Shown here: in pieces, positions 26,244-36,183 of the stretch
How positions within the stretch are numbered: the first letter of the stretch is position 1
Layout: the number at the start of each line of letters is the position of its first letter
From: Marinisporobacter sp.
Lineage (GTDB): Bacteria > Bacillota > Clostridia > Peptostreptococcales > Thermotaleaceae
Length of the DNA: 64,000 nucleotides
NCBI GenBank assembly: GCA_025210525.1
Contig: JAOARP010000026.1
Coordinates: 62,001 to 126,000, forward strand
Direction of reading: 5' to 3'
Notes under the pieces: generated by a model
What the model was told of the DNA's origin: nothing
Seen by the model: the letters and a program-made list of their open reading frames with translations, nothing else
The model's database searches: none
Position numbers and translations under genes: made by a program

Positions 26244-27593
26244 TTGGATTTACAGGAAATAGAAAAAAAGAAGCTAGATGAGCTTAAGCAGATGGCAAAG
26301 GAGCTTCATATAAAAAATATCAGTAAGTATAAAAAGCATGAGCTTGTTGAAATGATTAAAAAACAGGCTCAAGAGGGAAAAGAAGAACCAGAAGAAATGA
26401 TAGAAGAAAATAAAAAGGTGAACATGGACCGGCAAAAGCTTCCTGAGAAAATAAATAATGAGATTGACAATAGTAGGGAAGTTGATACGGTAGAAGGTGT
26501 TTTAGAGTTAAGTGAAGGAACTGGAGGTTTTGGATTTTTAAGATTTTATAATTTTCTTACCAGTGAAGAAGATGTATATGTATCCCCTTCTCAAATTAGA
26601 AGATTTAACTTAAAAACAGGTGATAAAATTTTAGGTATTACGAGACCACCTAAAAGCGGTGAAAAATTTAGAGCTCTTCTATATGTACAAAAGGTTAACA
26701 ATGACAATCCTGAAGTTGCTTCAAAGAGACCAAACTTTGATAATCTCACACCTATTTATCCCAATGAAAGAATGACCCTTGAACATAATCCTACAGACCT
26801 TTCTACAAGGCTTATCGATCTCATTGCTCCTATAGGAAAAGGACAAAGAGGCTTGATTGTAGCGCCTCCAAAGGCAGGGAAAACCATACTTCTTAAAAAA
26901 ATTGCAAATAGTATTGCAAATAAACATGAAGATACAGAGATTATTGTTTTATTAATAGACGAGAGACCTGAGGAAGTAACAGATATGCAAAGGTCTATTA
27001 AGGGAGATGTTATTTATTCCACCTTTGATGAACTTCCAAGTCATCATATTAAGGTAGCTGAGATGGTTTTAAACAGAGCTAAAAGACTTGTGGAGCATGG
27101 AAAAGATGTGGTGATTTTATTAGATAGTATCACGAGACTTGCAAGAGCGTATAACTTGACTATCCCATCTACTGGAAGAACCCTTTCAGGAGGACTTGAC
27201 CCGGGTGCTTTACATAAACCAAAAAGATTTTTTGGAGCAGCTAGAAATATTGAAGAAGGTGGAAGTCTTACAATTCTAGCTACTGCTTTAGTAGATACAG
27301 GAAGTCGTATGGATGATGTAATCTTTGAAGAATTCAAGGGGACAGGAAATATGGAGCTTCATCTAGATCGTAAGCTTTCAGAAAAGAGAATATTCCCAGC
27401 CATTAATTTAAATAAATCAGGAACAAGAAGAGAAGAATTATTATTAGGGCAAAAGGAATTAGAAGTTATATGGAATATAAGACGTGCCATGTCTAATAAT
27501 CCAACACAAGAAGTAACAGAAAGGATTATAGAAAAGCTGACAGCAAGTAAGACAAACTTAGAATTTGTAGAAAAAATGAGAAATAAAATTTAA
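26244..27593 (+). CDS. rho: Transcription termination factor Rho
   Basis: A 449-residue hexameric RNA helicase. The N-terminal Rho_N helix bundle starts [20 protein letters not shown], followed by a charged linker (about 50-85). The RNA-binding cold-shock-like domain (about 90-165) carries [10 protein letters not shown] and [18 protein letters not shown]. The ATPase domain has Walker [21 protein letters not shown], Walker [17 protein letters not shown] and [20 protein letters not shown]. Start is TTG 26244, five bases after CGGAGGTG. The frame is open further upstream, but only through the leader hairpin. A promoter with a terminator-like hairpin in the leader suggests autogenous control. Confidence 0.95.
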   Translation: MDLQEIEKKKLDELKQMAKELHIKNISKYKKHELVEMIKKQAQEGKEEPEEMIEENKKVNMDRQKLPEKINNEIDNSREVDTVEGVLELSEGTGGFGFLRFYNFLTSEEDVYVSPSQIRRFNLKTGDKILGITRPPKSGEKFRALLYVQKVNNDNPEVASKRPNFDNLTPIYPNERMTLEHNPTDLSTRLIDLIAPIGKGQRGLIVAPPKAGKTILLKKIANSIANKHEDTEIIVLLIDERPEEVTDMQRSIKGDVIYSTFDELPSHHIKVAEMVLNRAKRLVEHGKDVVILLDSITRLARAYNLTIPSTGRTLSGGLDPGALHKPKRFFGAARNIEEGGSLTILATALVDTGSRMDDVIFEEFKGTGNMELHLDRKLSEKRIFPAINLNKSGTRREELLLGQKELEVIWNIRRAMSNNPTQEVTERIIEKLTASKTNLEFVEKMRNKI

Positions 27594-27605
27594 GAGAAAA
27601 AGTTC

Positions 27606-27634
27606 TTGAACTAAGAATGTCCTTATGCTATACT
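27606..27634 (+). promoter_or_regulatory. Sigma-A promoter of rpmE
   Basis: TTGAAC (27606-27611), 17-bp spacer, TATACT (27629-27634). Confidence 0.65.
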
Positions 27635-27703
27635 ATAATAGTTGAAAATTAAGATAAGATTTTTTTGATATATAGTGAAAGATCAAAGAAAGAGGTGAAT
27701 ATC

Positions 27704-27904
27704 ATGAAACAAGGAATCCATCCAGATTACAAAAAAGCAGTTGTAAAATGTGCTTGTGGAAATACATTTGAAACAGGTTCTGTAAAAGATGAAATCAGAG
27801 TTGAAATTTGTTCAGAATGTCATCCGTTCTACACTGGAAAGCAAAAATTTGTTGGCCAAGGTGGACGTGTAGAGAAATTCAAGCAAAAATATGGCATGAA
27901 ATAA
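27704..27904 (+). CDS. rpmE: 50S ribosomal protein L31 (zinc-binding type)
   Basis: A 66-residue ribosomal protein beginning [20 protein letters not shown], a standard L31 start. Cys residues in KCACGNTF and [14 protein letters not shown] supply the zinc ligands, so this is the Zn-containing form (C+) rather than the zinc-free L31B. ATG follows AGAGGTGAATATC; the frame continues upstream without a ribosome site. It sits after rho as in many Firmicutes. Confidence 0.95.
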   Translation: MKQGIHPDYKKAVVKCACGNTFETGSVKDEIRVEICSECHPFYTGKQKFVGQGGRVEKFKQKYGMK

Positions 27905-27930
27905 AAAGAATAAGAAGAATTGATCATGAT

Positions 27931-27962
27931 AGGTTAGGGATGGTGTGTCTCTAACCTTTGTT
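27931..27962 (+). terminator. Possible terminator after rpmE
   Basis: AGGTTAG and CTAACCT arms with a 13-nt loop, followed by TTTGTTG. The tail is imperfect, so read-through is likely. Confidence 0.5.
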
Positions 27963-28001
27963 GTATATACTGAAAATGTAAATACTGAAAGGAAGATCAA
28001 C

Positions 28002-28958
28002 TTGGATTTTGAAAAAATATTTAGAAAGCAGTGTAGACCAACGAGTATTGGTGGGCAAGCAGTAATAGAAGGGGTCATGATGAGAGGTCCTAAGGATGTT
28101 GCTATTGCCGTTAGAAAACAAGACCAAGAAATTGTGGTTAAGAAAGAAGAAGTAAAAGGGATGGCAAAAAGTGCTTTAACCAAGGTACCTATTATTAGAG
28201 GTGTGATTGCCTTATTAGATTCTATGGTCCTAGGTGTAAAATCTCTTACTTATTCTGCTGAGTTTTTTGAGGAAGAAGAAAGTACAGAAGAAAAAGGAAA
28301 GTTTGAAATTTGGGTAGAGAATACCTTTGGAGATAAGGCGGGAGATATACTCATTTATTTTTCAGTGTTTACGGCACTCGCTTTCGGGATTCTTCTTTTT
28401 ATTATATCTCCAACAGTGGCGATGAATTTTTTAAAGACAAAAATAAGTAGTCCGTGGATGCTGAATTTGGTAGAAGGGATTTTTAGAATCCTATTATTTA
28501 TAGGATATGTTACTTTAATCTCTAGAATGAAGGATATTAAAAGGGTATTTCAATATCATGGCGCAGAACATAAAACGATTCATTGTTATGAGAGCAATCT
28601 GCCTTTAACTGTAGAAAATGCAAGACAATTTCCAACACTTCATCCAAGATGTGGGACTAGTTTTTTAGTCTTTGTAATGGTTGTAAGTTTACTCTTGTTT
28701 TCTATGGTAGGTTGGCCAAATCCGTGGGTGAGAGTTTTATCAAGACTTCTCCTTATGCCAGTTGTTGCAGGAATCTCATATGAAATCATTAAATGGGCAG
28801 GAAAAAGTCAGTCAAGATTCGTAAGATGGATTAGCTATCCAGGACTACTTTTTCAAAAGCTTACAACAAGAGAGCCAGATGATAGCCAATTAGAAGTAGC
28901 GATTGAAGCCATGAAGAATGTTTTGACAGATGACAAGGAGGCAGACCTTTGGCACTAA
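28002..28958 (+). CDS. DUF1385 family membrane protein (YqhQ-like)
   Basis: A 318-residue protein of the DUF1385 family. The N-terminal signature SIGGQAVIEGVMMRGPKDVA is unmistakable. Hydrophobic segments lie about 110-140 and 155-180, followed by YHGAEHKTIHCYE with conserved His/Glu residues, and HPRCGTSFLVFVMVVS. The His/Glu/Cys residues suggest metal binding, but no activity is established. TTG 28002 is preferred because GAAAGGAAG lies upstream; the ATG-like extension to 27945 lacks a site. It overlaps prmC by 10 bp and probably shares its transcript with prmC and prfA, a frequent clostridial arrangement. Confidence 0.88.
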   Translation: MDFEKIFRKQCRPTSIGGQAVIEGVMMRGPKDVAIAVRKQDQEIVVKKEEVKGMAKSALTKVPIIRGVIALLDSMVLGVKSLTYSAEFFEEEESTEEKGKFEIWVENTFGDKAGDILIYFSVFTALAFGILLFIISPTVAMNFLKTKISSPWMLNLVEGIFRILLFIGYVTLISRMKDIKRVFQYHGAEHKTIHCYESNLPLTVENARQFPTLHPRCGTSFLVFVMVVSLLLFSMVGWPNPWVRVLSRLLLMPVVAGISYEIIKWAGKSQSRFVRWISYPGLLFQKLTTREPDDSQLEVAIEAMKNVLTDDKEADLWH

Positions 28959-29815
28959 AGATACAGGACGTTTTAAAGCTTGCAGTAGAAAGAATAAAAG
29001 AGACAAAAGCATGTACACCTCTGTTAGATGCAGAGGTGATTTTATGTCATACATTAAAAAAAGATAGATTATTTCTATATACCCATAGAGATCATGTTTT
29101 AAAGGAAGAAGAGGTACGTGTATTTAATGAGTGCATTGAAAAAAGAACTCAAGGAATGCCTGTAGCATATATTGTAAGAAAACAGGAATTTATGGGGCTT
29201 AACTTTTATGTAGAAGAAGGGGTACTTATTCCTAGACCGGATACAGAAATTTTAGTAGAAAGAGTTATAGAATGGACAAAGAAGAGGAAAAATGATAATA
29301 GGACGATTGTTGATCTTGGAACAGGAAGTGGAGCTATTACTATAAGTCTTGCAAAATATATAGAAAATACTTTTGTCTATTCAATAGATCTTTCAAGACA
29401 TGCTCTTGAAATAGGAAAGAAGAATGCAATCTTAAATGAAGTAACAGAAAATACTCTTTTTCTAGAAGGGGATTTGTTTACTCCTATAAAGGACAAGCTA
29501 GAAGGAAAGGTAGATATTCTTGTTTCTAATCCTCCTTACATTCCAAGAAAAGAAATTGAAAAGCTTCAAATAGAAGTGAAAAAATTTGAACCTAAAACGG
29601 CTCTTGATGGAGGAGTCGATGGTCTTGATTTTTATAGAAAAATTATTGATGAAGCGCCGAACTTTGTGAAAAAAGGAGGCTTCATAGGGTTAGAAGTAGG
29701 ACATGATCAAGCAGACGTGGTGAAAAGGATGATGGAAAATAAAGGAGACTACTATGAAATCGAAAAAATAAAAGATTTAGCAGGAATTGAGCGGGTGGTT
29801 GTAGCTACATTGTGA
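28949..29815 (+). CDS. prmC: Peptide chain release factor N5-glutamine methyltransferase
   Basis: A 288-residue SAM-dependent methyltransferase that modifies the Gln of the GGQ motif in release factors. N-terminal helical substrate domain (about 1-80) with LLDAEVILCHTL. Catalytic domain: IPRPDTEILVE, SAM-binding VDLGTGSGAITISLA, and the diagnostic NPPYIP motif in ILVSNPPYIPR. Start TTG is preceded by AAGGAGG inside the end of the DUF1385 gene. The substrate gene prfA lies directly downstream. Confidence 0.95.
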   Translation: MALKIQDVLKLAVERIKETKACTPLLDAEVILCHTLKKDRLFLYTHRDHVLKEEEVRVFNECIEKRTQGMPVAYIVRKQEFMGLNFYVEEGVLIPRPDTEILVERVIEWTKKRKNDNRTIVDLGTGSGAITISLAKYIENTFVYSIDLSRHALEIGKKNAILNEVTENTLFLEGDLFTPIKDKLEGKVDILVSNPPYIPRKEIEKLQIEVKKFEPKTALDGGVDGLDFYRKIIDEAPNFVKKGGFIGLEVGHDQADVVKRMMENKGDYYEIEKIKDLAGIERVVVATL

Positions 29816-29838
29816 AAATAAGATAAAAATGATATAAT
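29810..29838 (+). promoter_or_regulatory. Sigma-A promoter of prfA
   Basis: TTGTGA (29810-29815), 17-bp spacer, TATAAT (29833-29838), overlapping the prmC stop codon. Confidence 0.6.
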
Positions 29839-29872
29839 AAACTGTTAGTATAAAATGTGTGAGGTGAAATAA

Positions 29873-30940
29873 ATGTTTGATAAATTAGATTTTATAGAAG
29901 ATAAGTATGCAGATTTAAGTCAGAAGGTTTCAGACCCTGAGATTATTAATAACCAATCGGAATGGCAAAAATACATTAAAGAACTTGCAGAAATAGAACC
30001 TATTGTTAATAAATATAAAGAGTACAAACAAACAAAAGAAGGAATAGAAGAAGCAAAGTCTATTTTAGAAGAAAGTGATGACGAAGAATTTAGAGAAATG
30101 GCAAAAATGGAGTTAAGTGAGCTAGAAGACAAAATTGAACCTATAGAAGATGAATTGAAGCTTCTTTTAGTACCAAAGGACCCAAATGATGAAAAAAATG
30201 TTATTGTAGAGATTAGAGCAGGTGCTGGTGGAGATGAAGCAGGACTATTTGCAGGAGACCTTTTAAGAATGTATACAAGATATGCAGAAAGAAATCGCTG
30301 GAAGGTTGAAATGATGAGTCTTAATGAAACGGGTGTAGGGGGAATAAAAGAAGTAGTATTCATGATCAAAGGAAAGGGCGCTTATTCAAGACTTAAGTAT
30401 GAAAGTGGCGTACACAGAGTACAAAGAATCCCTGCTACTGAATCAAGTGGAAGGATTCATACATCGGCTGCAACTGTGGCAGTACTTCCAGAAGTGGATG
30501 ATGTTGAAATAGATATTAATCCAAATGATGTTCGTGTAGATGTTTTCCGTTCCTCAGGAAATGGAGGACAGAGTGTTAATACAACGGACTCTGCTGTAAG
30601 GGTTACCCATATGCCTACGGGAATTGTTGTTTCTTGTCAAGATGAGAAATCACAGCTTAAAAATAAAGATAAAGCATTTAAAATATTAAAGGCTAGATTA
30701 TATGACAAGATGCTTGCAGAACAAAATGCAGAGATTGCTCAAGATAGAAAGAGTCAGGTAGGTAGTGGAGATAGAAGTGAAAGAATTAGAACTTATAATT
30801 TCCCACAGGGACGTGTTACAGACCATAGAATCAATTTAACCCTATATAAACTTGATTATTTACTAGATGGAGATATTAATGAAATATTAGACGCACTTAT
30901 TACGACAGATCAAGCCGAAAAATTAAAGCAGGTAGTTTAG
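29873..30940 (+). CDS. prfA: Peptide chain release factor 1
   Basis: A 355-residue RF1 that reads UAA and UAG. The stop-codon-recognition tripeptide PAT appears in [20 protein letters not shown], which identifies RF1 rather than RF2. The peptidyl-tRNA hydrolysis motif GGQ is in [20 protein letters not shown]. Length is normal and no frameshift is present. ATG follows GTGAGGTGAAATAA. The methyltransferase that modifies it is encoded immediately upstream. Confidence 0.97.
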   Translation: MFDKLDFIEDKYADLSQKVSDPEIINNQSEWQKYIKELAEIEPIVNKYKEYKQTKEGIEEAKSILEESDDEEFREMAKMELSELEDKIEPIEDELKLLLVPKDPNDEKNVIVEIRAGAGGDEAGLFAGDLLRMYTRYAERNRWKVEMMSLNETGVGGIKEVVFMIKGKGAYSRLKYESGVHRVQRIPATESSGRIHTSAATVAVLPEVDDVEIDINPNDVRVDVFRSSGNGGQSVNTTDSAVRVTHMPTGIVVSCQDEKSQLKNKDKAFKILKARLYDKMLAEQNAEIAQDRKSQVGSGDRSERIRTYNFPQGRVTDHRINLTLYKLDYLLDGDINEILDALITTDQAEKLKQVV

Positions 30941-30945
30941 GTTTA

Positions 30946-30978
30946 TGCTGGGAGACAAATGGTCTCTCGGCTTTTATT
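30946..30978 (+). terminator. Terminator after prfA
   Basis: GCTGGGAGAC and GTCTCTCGGC arms (with G-U pairs), short loop, followed by TTTTATT. Confidence 0.8.
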
Positions 30979-31126
30979 AAATCCATAAACAATTGATGTA
31001 GAAATTTATGTTTCTTGCAAAAATAAAAGCACAGTGATAAACTATAATGTATATTTTCAGAAATCAGATGAAATACTATATTTTCTGCAAAATGAAAGTA
31101 GAAATATTTTAAAAGAAAGAAGTGAG

Positions 31127-32293
31127 ATGGTTTTGGAAGCAAAAGTGACTTTTTTGTTACATATCGGAATTCTTTTATTAGGAGCAAATATTGGTGGAAT
31201 CATTAGCAAAAAGCTCAAGCAACCTGCCGTGCTAGGACAAATTCTAGTAGGAATGCTTCTAGGAATGGGAATCTTAGAAAAAACAGAATTGATCCATTAT
31301 TTATCTGAAATCGGTGTAATTTTTTTGATGTTTATTGCAGGACTTGAAACAGATGTAAACGAACTAAGAGCATCAGGAAAATCTTCTTCTGCTATTGCTA
31401 TAGCTGGAGTAATTGTTCCATTAGCCTTAGTAAGTGGAGCAGCTTTTATGATTAGTGGCGATTGGGTAAGTAGTGTCATTGTGGGACTTATTTCTATTGC
31501 AACAAGTGTTAGTATATCTGTGCAAACTCTTAAAGAGCTAGGGCAATTAAGAACGAAACAAGGGGTAGGTATTTTAGGAGCTGCCATTATCGATGATGTT
31601 ATAGGGATTATCCTTTTAACCATTGTTGTAGGGATGGCAAGACCAGGAACAGGAAGTAATATCTTTATTGTTATTTTAAAAATTCTTTCTTTCTTTGTAA
31701 TTACTATTATTATTGGATATATTTTGGTTCAAGTATTAGCAAGGATTTCTGATCGTGTTAATGTAAGAAGAAAGATTGTACCTTATGCAATTATATCTTG
31801 TTTGATTTTAGCTTTTATATCAGAAGAATTAGGAGTTGCAGCTGTTACAGGAGCGTATTTTGCTGGCGTTATTTTCTCTATGACTCCTTACAGACATAAG
31901 ATTTCTCATGATATTGGGTTGATTTCTGATAATATTTTTACACCCATTTTTTTCGTAGGGATTGGATTAGGTGTAGACTTAAACACTATTGGTGTTGGAA
32001 TAGGCTATAGTTTATTATTATTAGGACTTGGAATTATAGGAAAAATTGCTGGTTGTGGATGGGGAGCAAAATTAACTGGTTTCAGCGGAAAACATTCTCT
32101 ACAGGTAGGGATAGGAATGGTGCCTAGAGCAGAAGTATCTATCATCATTGCAAACCTAGGACTTAAAATGAATTTAATAGGGCATAAAGAATTTGCATCT
32201 GCTATTGTTTTAGTGGTAGCTACTACGTTGATTACCCCATCTCTTCTTAAATGGTCTTTTAGAGGAGAAGGAAAAATAAAAGATGCAGCTTAA
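31127..32293 (+). CDS. CPA2-family cation:proton antiporter (KefB/NapA-like)
   Basis: A 388-residue membrane protein with about twelve helices and no C-terminal TrkA-N domain. Typical sequence elements: QPAVLGQILVGMLLG, IGVIFLMFIAGLETD, TSVSISVQTLKELG and, importantly, AAIIDDVIGIILLT, which has the DD motif of electrogenic Na+/H+ antiporters of the NapA/NhaA type. ATG 31127 is preferred because its product opens directly into the first helix; the upstream extension to 31034 is polar and unlike the family. Probable role is Na+ or K+ export for pH and salt homeostasis, which fits a Na+-based energetics. Confidence 0.82.
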   Translation: MVLEAKVTFLLHIGILLLGANIGGIISKKLKQPAVLGQILVGMLLGMGILEKTELIHYLSEIGVIFLMFIAGLETDVNELRASGKSSSAIAIAGVIVPLALVSGAAFMISGDWVSSVIVGLISIATSVSISVQTLKELGQLRTKQGVGILGAAIIDDVIGIILLTIVVGMARPGTGSNIFIVILKILSFFVITIIIGYILVQVLARISDRVNVRRKIVPYAIISCLILAFISEELGVAAVTGAYFAGVIFSMTPYRHKISHDIGLISDNIFTPIFFVGIGLGVDLNTIGVGIGYSLLLLGLGIIGKIAGCGWGAKLTGFSGKHSLQVGIGMVPRAEVSIIIANLGLKMNLIGHKEFASAIVLVVATTLITPSLLKWSFRGEGKIKDAA

Positions 32294-32298
32294 AAGAT

Positions 32299-32330
32299 AG
32301 GTCTGTGAATGAAGATTCACAGACCTTTGT
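32299..32330 (+). terminator. Terminator after antiporter gene
   Basis: Perfect AGGTCTGTGAA and TTCACAGACCT arms with a 6-nt loop; short T tail. Confidence 0.8.
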
Positions 32331-32417
32331 ATATATGAGGGTATTTTAGAATATATATAGATATGTGATTATGGTTCAATAAGATAGTTGTATATGTCTA
32401 TATATGGAGGGAATAGG

Positions 32418-33140
32418 ATGGAAAGGATATGGAGCATTACCCTTATTGGATTATGTGTAGGGGTAATAGGTACGGGACTTGGGGGAATGATTATTTTTTT
32501 CATAAGAAACCCTGGAAATAGATTTTTGAGTTTTATTTTAGGATTTTCGAGTGGGCTTATGTTAGCTATTGTATGCTTTGATTTATTGCCAGAAGCTTTT
32601 AGTATGGCACAGCTATATGTAAGTATATTGGGGATCATTACAGGGGTAGCTGTTGTCGCTTTTGTAGATAGATTGTTGCCAAAAGGAAATACAGATTTTT
32701 TAAAAACAGGAATACTCTTAGGAATAGGAGTAGCTCTTCATAATTTTCCAGAAGGGCTAGCTATAGGTTCAGGGTTTATTGCAGGCAATCATTTAGGGAT
32801 AGGAATATCTATAGTGATAGCTCTTCATAATATGCCAGAGGGAATATCTATGGCAGCACCTATGCGAGCAGGAGGAGTATCTTCTTTTAAGTCTTTCTTT
32901 TATGCATCAATGGCTGGGATTCCTATGGGGGCTGGAGCTTTTGTGGGGGCTGTTCTAGGGGGGATATCTGAAGCTTTTATTGCTTTTTGTCTTTCTTGTG
33001 CAGGAGGAACCATGCTTTATATAACCTGTGAAGAATTGATTCCAAAGTCTCAAAGTCTAAAATTTAAAAGGATATCAAGCTTTGGTTTTATCTTAGGATT
33101 TGTGTTAGGCATTGTTATCTCTCAGGGATTTGGTGTATAA
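32418..33140 (+). CDS. ZIP-family divalent metal transporter
   Basis: A 240-residue membrane protein of the ZIP family (GufA/ZupT type), about eight helices. The metal-binding motifs are clear: HNFPEGLAIGSGF in helix 4 and HNMPEGISMAAPM in helix 5. The start MERIWSITLIGLCVGVIGTG leads into the first helix, and ATG 32418 follows GGAGGGAATAGG. It probably imports zinc or iron/manganese. It is flanked by a terminator upstream and the ywlC-like gene 41 bp downstream, with which it may be co-transcribed. Confidence 0.88.
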   Translation: MERIWSITLIGLCVGVIGTGLGGMIIFFIRNPGNRFLSFILGFSSGLMLAIVCFDLLPEAFSMAQLYVSILGIITGVAVVAFVDRLLPKGNTDFLKTGILLGIGVALHNFPEGLAIGSGFIAGNHLGIGISIVIALHNMPEGISMAAPMRAGGVSSFKSFFYASMAGIPMGAGAFVGAVLGGISEAFIAFCLSCAGGTMLYITCEELIPKSQSLKFKRISSFGFILGFVLGIVISQGFGV

Positions 33141-33181
33141 TGAATGAAAGAAATTTACGTAAATATTAAGAGGTGAAACCA

Positions 33182-34240
33182 ATGAGTGAAACAAAGGTTT
33201 ATGAGATAGATCCAAAGGCTATTGATGAAGAAAAATTAAAGGTTCCAGCACAAGTGCTAAAAAATGGGGGTACGGTTGCATTTCCAACGGAAACGGTTTA
33301 TGGATTAGGAGCAAATGCCCTGGATGAAAAAGCTGTAAAAAAAATATTTGAGGCAAAGGGAAGACCTTCAGATAACCCCTTGATTGTACATATTTCAAAG
33401 ATAGAAGAGATTATTCCTCTAGTAGAGGAAATACCAGAAAACGCAAAAAAATTAATGGAAAAGTTTTGGCCAGGACCTATAACGATTATATTAAAAAGGT
33501 CTCATAAAGTACCAGATGTGATTACAGCAGGATTGGATACGGTAGCTATTAGAATGCCATCTCATCCTATTGCAAATAAATTAATAGAAAAATCTCAGGT
33601 TCCTGTTGCAGCTCCAAGTGCTAATTTATCCGGAAAGCCTAGTCCTACAAAGGCGGAGCATGTGATCTATGATCTAAAGGGAAAGGTAGATGTAATCATT
33701 AGTGGCGGAAGCTGTGAGGTTGGGCTTGAATCCACAGTAGTAGATATGACGGGTGAATTTCCTATGATCTTAAGACCTGGTGGTATAACAAAAGAAGATT
33801 TAGAAGAGATTTTTGAAAAGGTTGAAGTAGATAAAGCAATTGAAGAAGGGAATACAGATTTAATTCCAAAATCTCCAGGAATGAAATATACCCATTATTC
33901 TCCAAAGGCAGAAGTAGTGATTATAGAAGGAAATGTAGAGGAAACAGTAAAAGAAATTCGAAAGCTAAAAAAAGAAAAGGAAAGCTTAGGTCTTCGCGTA
34001 GGAATACTGTGTACGGACGAAACAAAAGAATTATATGAAGAGGGTGTAGTTATTTCTATGGGAAGCAGAAATGACGTAGCAACTATTGCAAACAATCTTT
34101 TTGCAGCCCTTCGCTTATTTGATGAGAAAGAAATAGATAGGATCTATGCAGAAAGTATAGACCGAAAATTTTTAGGACATGCAGTAATGAATAGAATGAT
34201 TAAAGCTGCAGGATATAATGTCATAAAGATTGGGAGGTAA
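33182..34240 (+). CDS. Threonylcarbamoyl-AMP synthase (Sua5/YwlC type, with C-terminal domain)
   Basis: A 352-residue enzyme that makes threonylcarbamoyl-AMP from threonine, bicarbonate and ATP for the t6A37 modification of ANN-decoding tRNAs. The YrdC domain (about 15-205) has GGTVAFPTETVYGLGANA, KGRPSDNPLIVH, APSANLSGKPSPT and SPGMKYTHYSPKAEV. The C-terminal Sua5 domain (about 220-350) shows this is the long form. ATG 33182 is selected with AAGAGGTG upstream; GTG 33173 lies inside that site. The order ywlC-ywlE-ywlF(rpiB)-upp resembles B. subtilis. It ends four bases before the ywlE start. Confidence 0.93.
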   Translation: MSETKVYEIDPKAIDEEKLKVPAQVLKNGGTVAFPTETVYGLGANALDEKAVKKIFEAKGRPSDNPLIVHISKIEEIIPLVEEIPENAKKLMEKFWPGPITIILKRSHKVPDVITAGLDTVAIRMPSHPIANKLIEKSQVPVAAPSANLSGKPSPTKAEHVIYDLKGKVDVIISGGSCEVGLESTVVDMTGEFPMILRPGGITKEDLEEIFEKVEVDKAIEEGNTDLIPKSPGMKYTHYSPKAEVVIIEGNVEETVKEIRKLKKEKESLGLRVGILCTDETKELYEEGVVISMGSRNDVATIANNLFAALRLFDEKEIDRIYAESIDRKFLGHAVMNRMIKAAGYNVIKIGR

Positions 34241-34244
34241 ATAC

Positions 34245-34706
34245 ATGAAGACAATTTTATTTGTATGTACGGGGAATACCTGTAGAAGCAGTATGGCAGA
34301 AGGGTTATTCAAAAAAATGCTAGAAGATCTAGGAGAAAAAACAAAAGGCATAAAAGTAATTTCAGCAGGAACAGCTGCAATAGGAGGGCAACAAGCTTCA
34401 AAAAATGCTGTTAGGGCAATGGAGGAAAAAGGAATAGATTTAAAGGATCATCGTGCAACCTTCATTACAAAGGAATTGACCCAAGAGGCTGATTTGATTT
34501 TAACTATGACAAGAAACCATAAAAATCAATTATTATATATGGAACCAAAAGCAAAAGAAAAGATTTATACTTTAAAGGAATATACAGGTGGTGATGGGGA
34601 TATTGTAGACCCTTATGGACAATCTATAGATGTATATAAAGAATGTTCCAAAGAAATTGAAGAAAGCTTAAAAGTGTTGATAGAAAAAATAATAGGAAGA
34701 AATTAA
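34245..34706 (+). CDS. Low-molecular-weight phosphatase, probable protein-arginine phosphatase (YwlE-like)
   Basis: A 153-residue LMW-PTP-fold enzyme. The P-loop is CTGNTCRS (Cys8, Thr12, Arg14) and the general-acid loop is VDPYGQS. In B. subtilis YwlE the equivalent Thr11 replaces the Ile of tyrosine phosphatases and is known to give specificity for phospho-arginine; the same Thr here supports that activity. No mcsB or ctsR lies in the window. ATG follows GGGAGGTAAATAC and the gene is translationally close to ywlC. LMW tyrosine phosphatase remains the alternative. Confidence 0.88.
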   Translation: MKTILFVCTGNTCRSSMAEGLFKKMLEDLGEKTKGIKVISAGTAAIGGQQASKNAVRAMEEKGIDLKDHRATFITKELTQEADLILTMTRNHKNQLLYMEPKAKEKIYTLKEYTGGDGDIVDPYGQSIDVYKECSKEIEESLKVLIEKIIGRN

Positions 34707-34729
34707 TCAAAAGAATGTATATAAAAGAC

Positions 34730-34758
34730 TTGACAATATATCCATTGTGACATAAAAT
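34730..34758 (+). promoter_or_regulatory. Sigma-A promoter of rpiB
   Basis: Consensus TTGACA (34730-34735), 17-bp spacer, TAAAAT (34753-34758). Confidence 0.75.
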
Positions 34759-34791
34759 CAGAACGGCTATAAAGAATTGGGGGCGAATTTT

Positions 34792-35241
34792 ATGAAGATT
34801 GCTTTAGGTAGTGACCATGGTGGATATCAATTAAAAGATGCCATAAAGAAACACCTAGAGGAAAAAGGGTTACAATATGAAGATTTTGGCACAAATTCTA
34901 GTGAATCTGTAGATTATCCAGAGTTTGGTATGAAAGTGGCAGAAGCTGTAGTTTCAGGTGAATTTGAAAAAGGAATTATTTGCTGTGGAACAGGAATTGG
35001 CATATCTATATCTGCTAATAAAGTACCAGGGGTAAGATGTGCAGTTGTTTCTGATACTTTCTGTGCACAGATGTCTAGAGAACATAACAATGCAAATGTA
35101 TTAGCATTAGGTGAGAGAGTAACGGGTGTAGGTCTTGCACTAAAAATTGTAGATACTTGGCTAGAGACTGAATTTGCTGGTGGAAGACACGAAAGAAGAG
35201 TTGACAAAATCACAGATATTGAAAAAAAGTATTCAAAATAA
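34792..35241 (+). CDS. rpiB: Ribose-5-phosphate isomerase B
   Basis: A 149-residue LacAB/RpiB-family isomerase interconverting ribose 5-phosphate and ribulose 5-phosphate. The opening MKIALGSDHGGYQLKDAI is typical (Asp and His of SDHGG bind substrate), and GIICCGTGIGISISANKVPG carries the catalytic Cys. REHNNANVLALGERVTG is the conserved C-terminal block. ATG 34792 follows TTGGGGGCG. It has its own promoter, and upp lies 61 bp downstream with no terminator between. Confidence 0.95.
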   Translation: MKIALGSDHGGYQLKDAIKKHLEEKGLQYEDFGTNSSESVDYPEFGMKVAEAVVSGEFEKGIICCGTGIGISISANKVPGVRCAVVSDTFCAQMSREHNNANVLALGERVTGVGLALKIVDTWLETEFAGGRHERRVDKITDIEKKYSK

Positions 35242-35287
35242 TATAAGACATTTAATTCAACAACTAATTGCAAACTTTAAATTATGA

Positions 35288-35932
<645 letters not shown>

Positions 35933-35940
35933 ATCATTGA

Positions 35941-35982
35941 AAGAATAGAGAGTAGGCATTGCCCAAATCTATTCTTTTTTTG
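35941..35982 (+). terminator. Terminator of rpiB-upp
   Basis: AGAATAGA and TCTATTCT arms with an inner GGCATTGCC hairpin, followed by eight Ts. Confidence 0.85.
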
Positions 35983-36183
35983 TGTCAAAATGATAATGTC
36001 ATGCATATAATAAGATAATGATAAAATATTCCTTGAAGGATTATGGTATATTTTCCAATAAAAATATGAAGGGAAACGGACAAATATGTAGAATAATATA
36101 TAGAATGCTTGTTTTTATATGGAAATACAGCATTTAAGACAATTATGAATAGATTTGAATTTTTTATGGGGGAATTAAGGATT

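Noticed and set aside
29920..30369. Minus-strand open frame of 149 codons opposite prfA
   Set aside because: Ser-rich antisense frame caused by the Glu/Asp-rich coding strand; no start signal.
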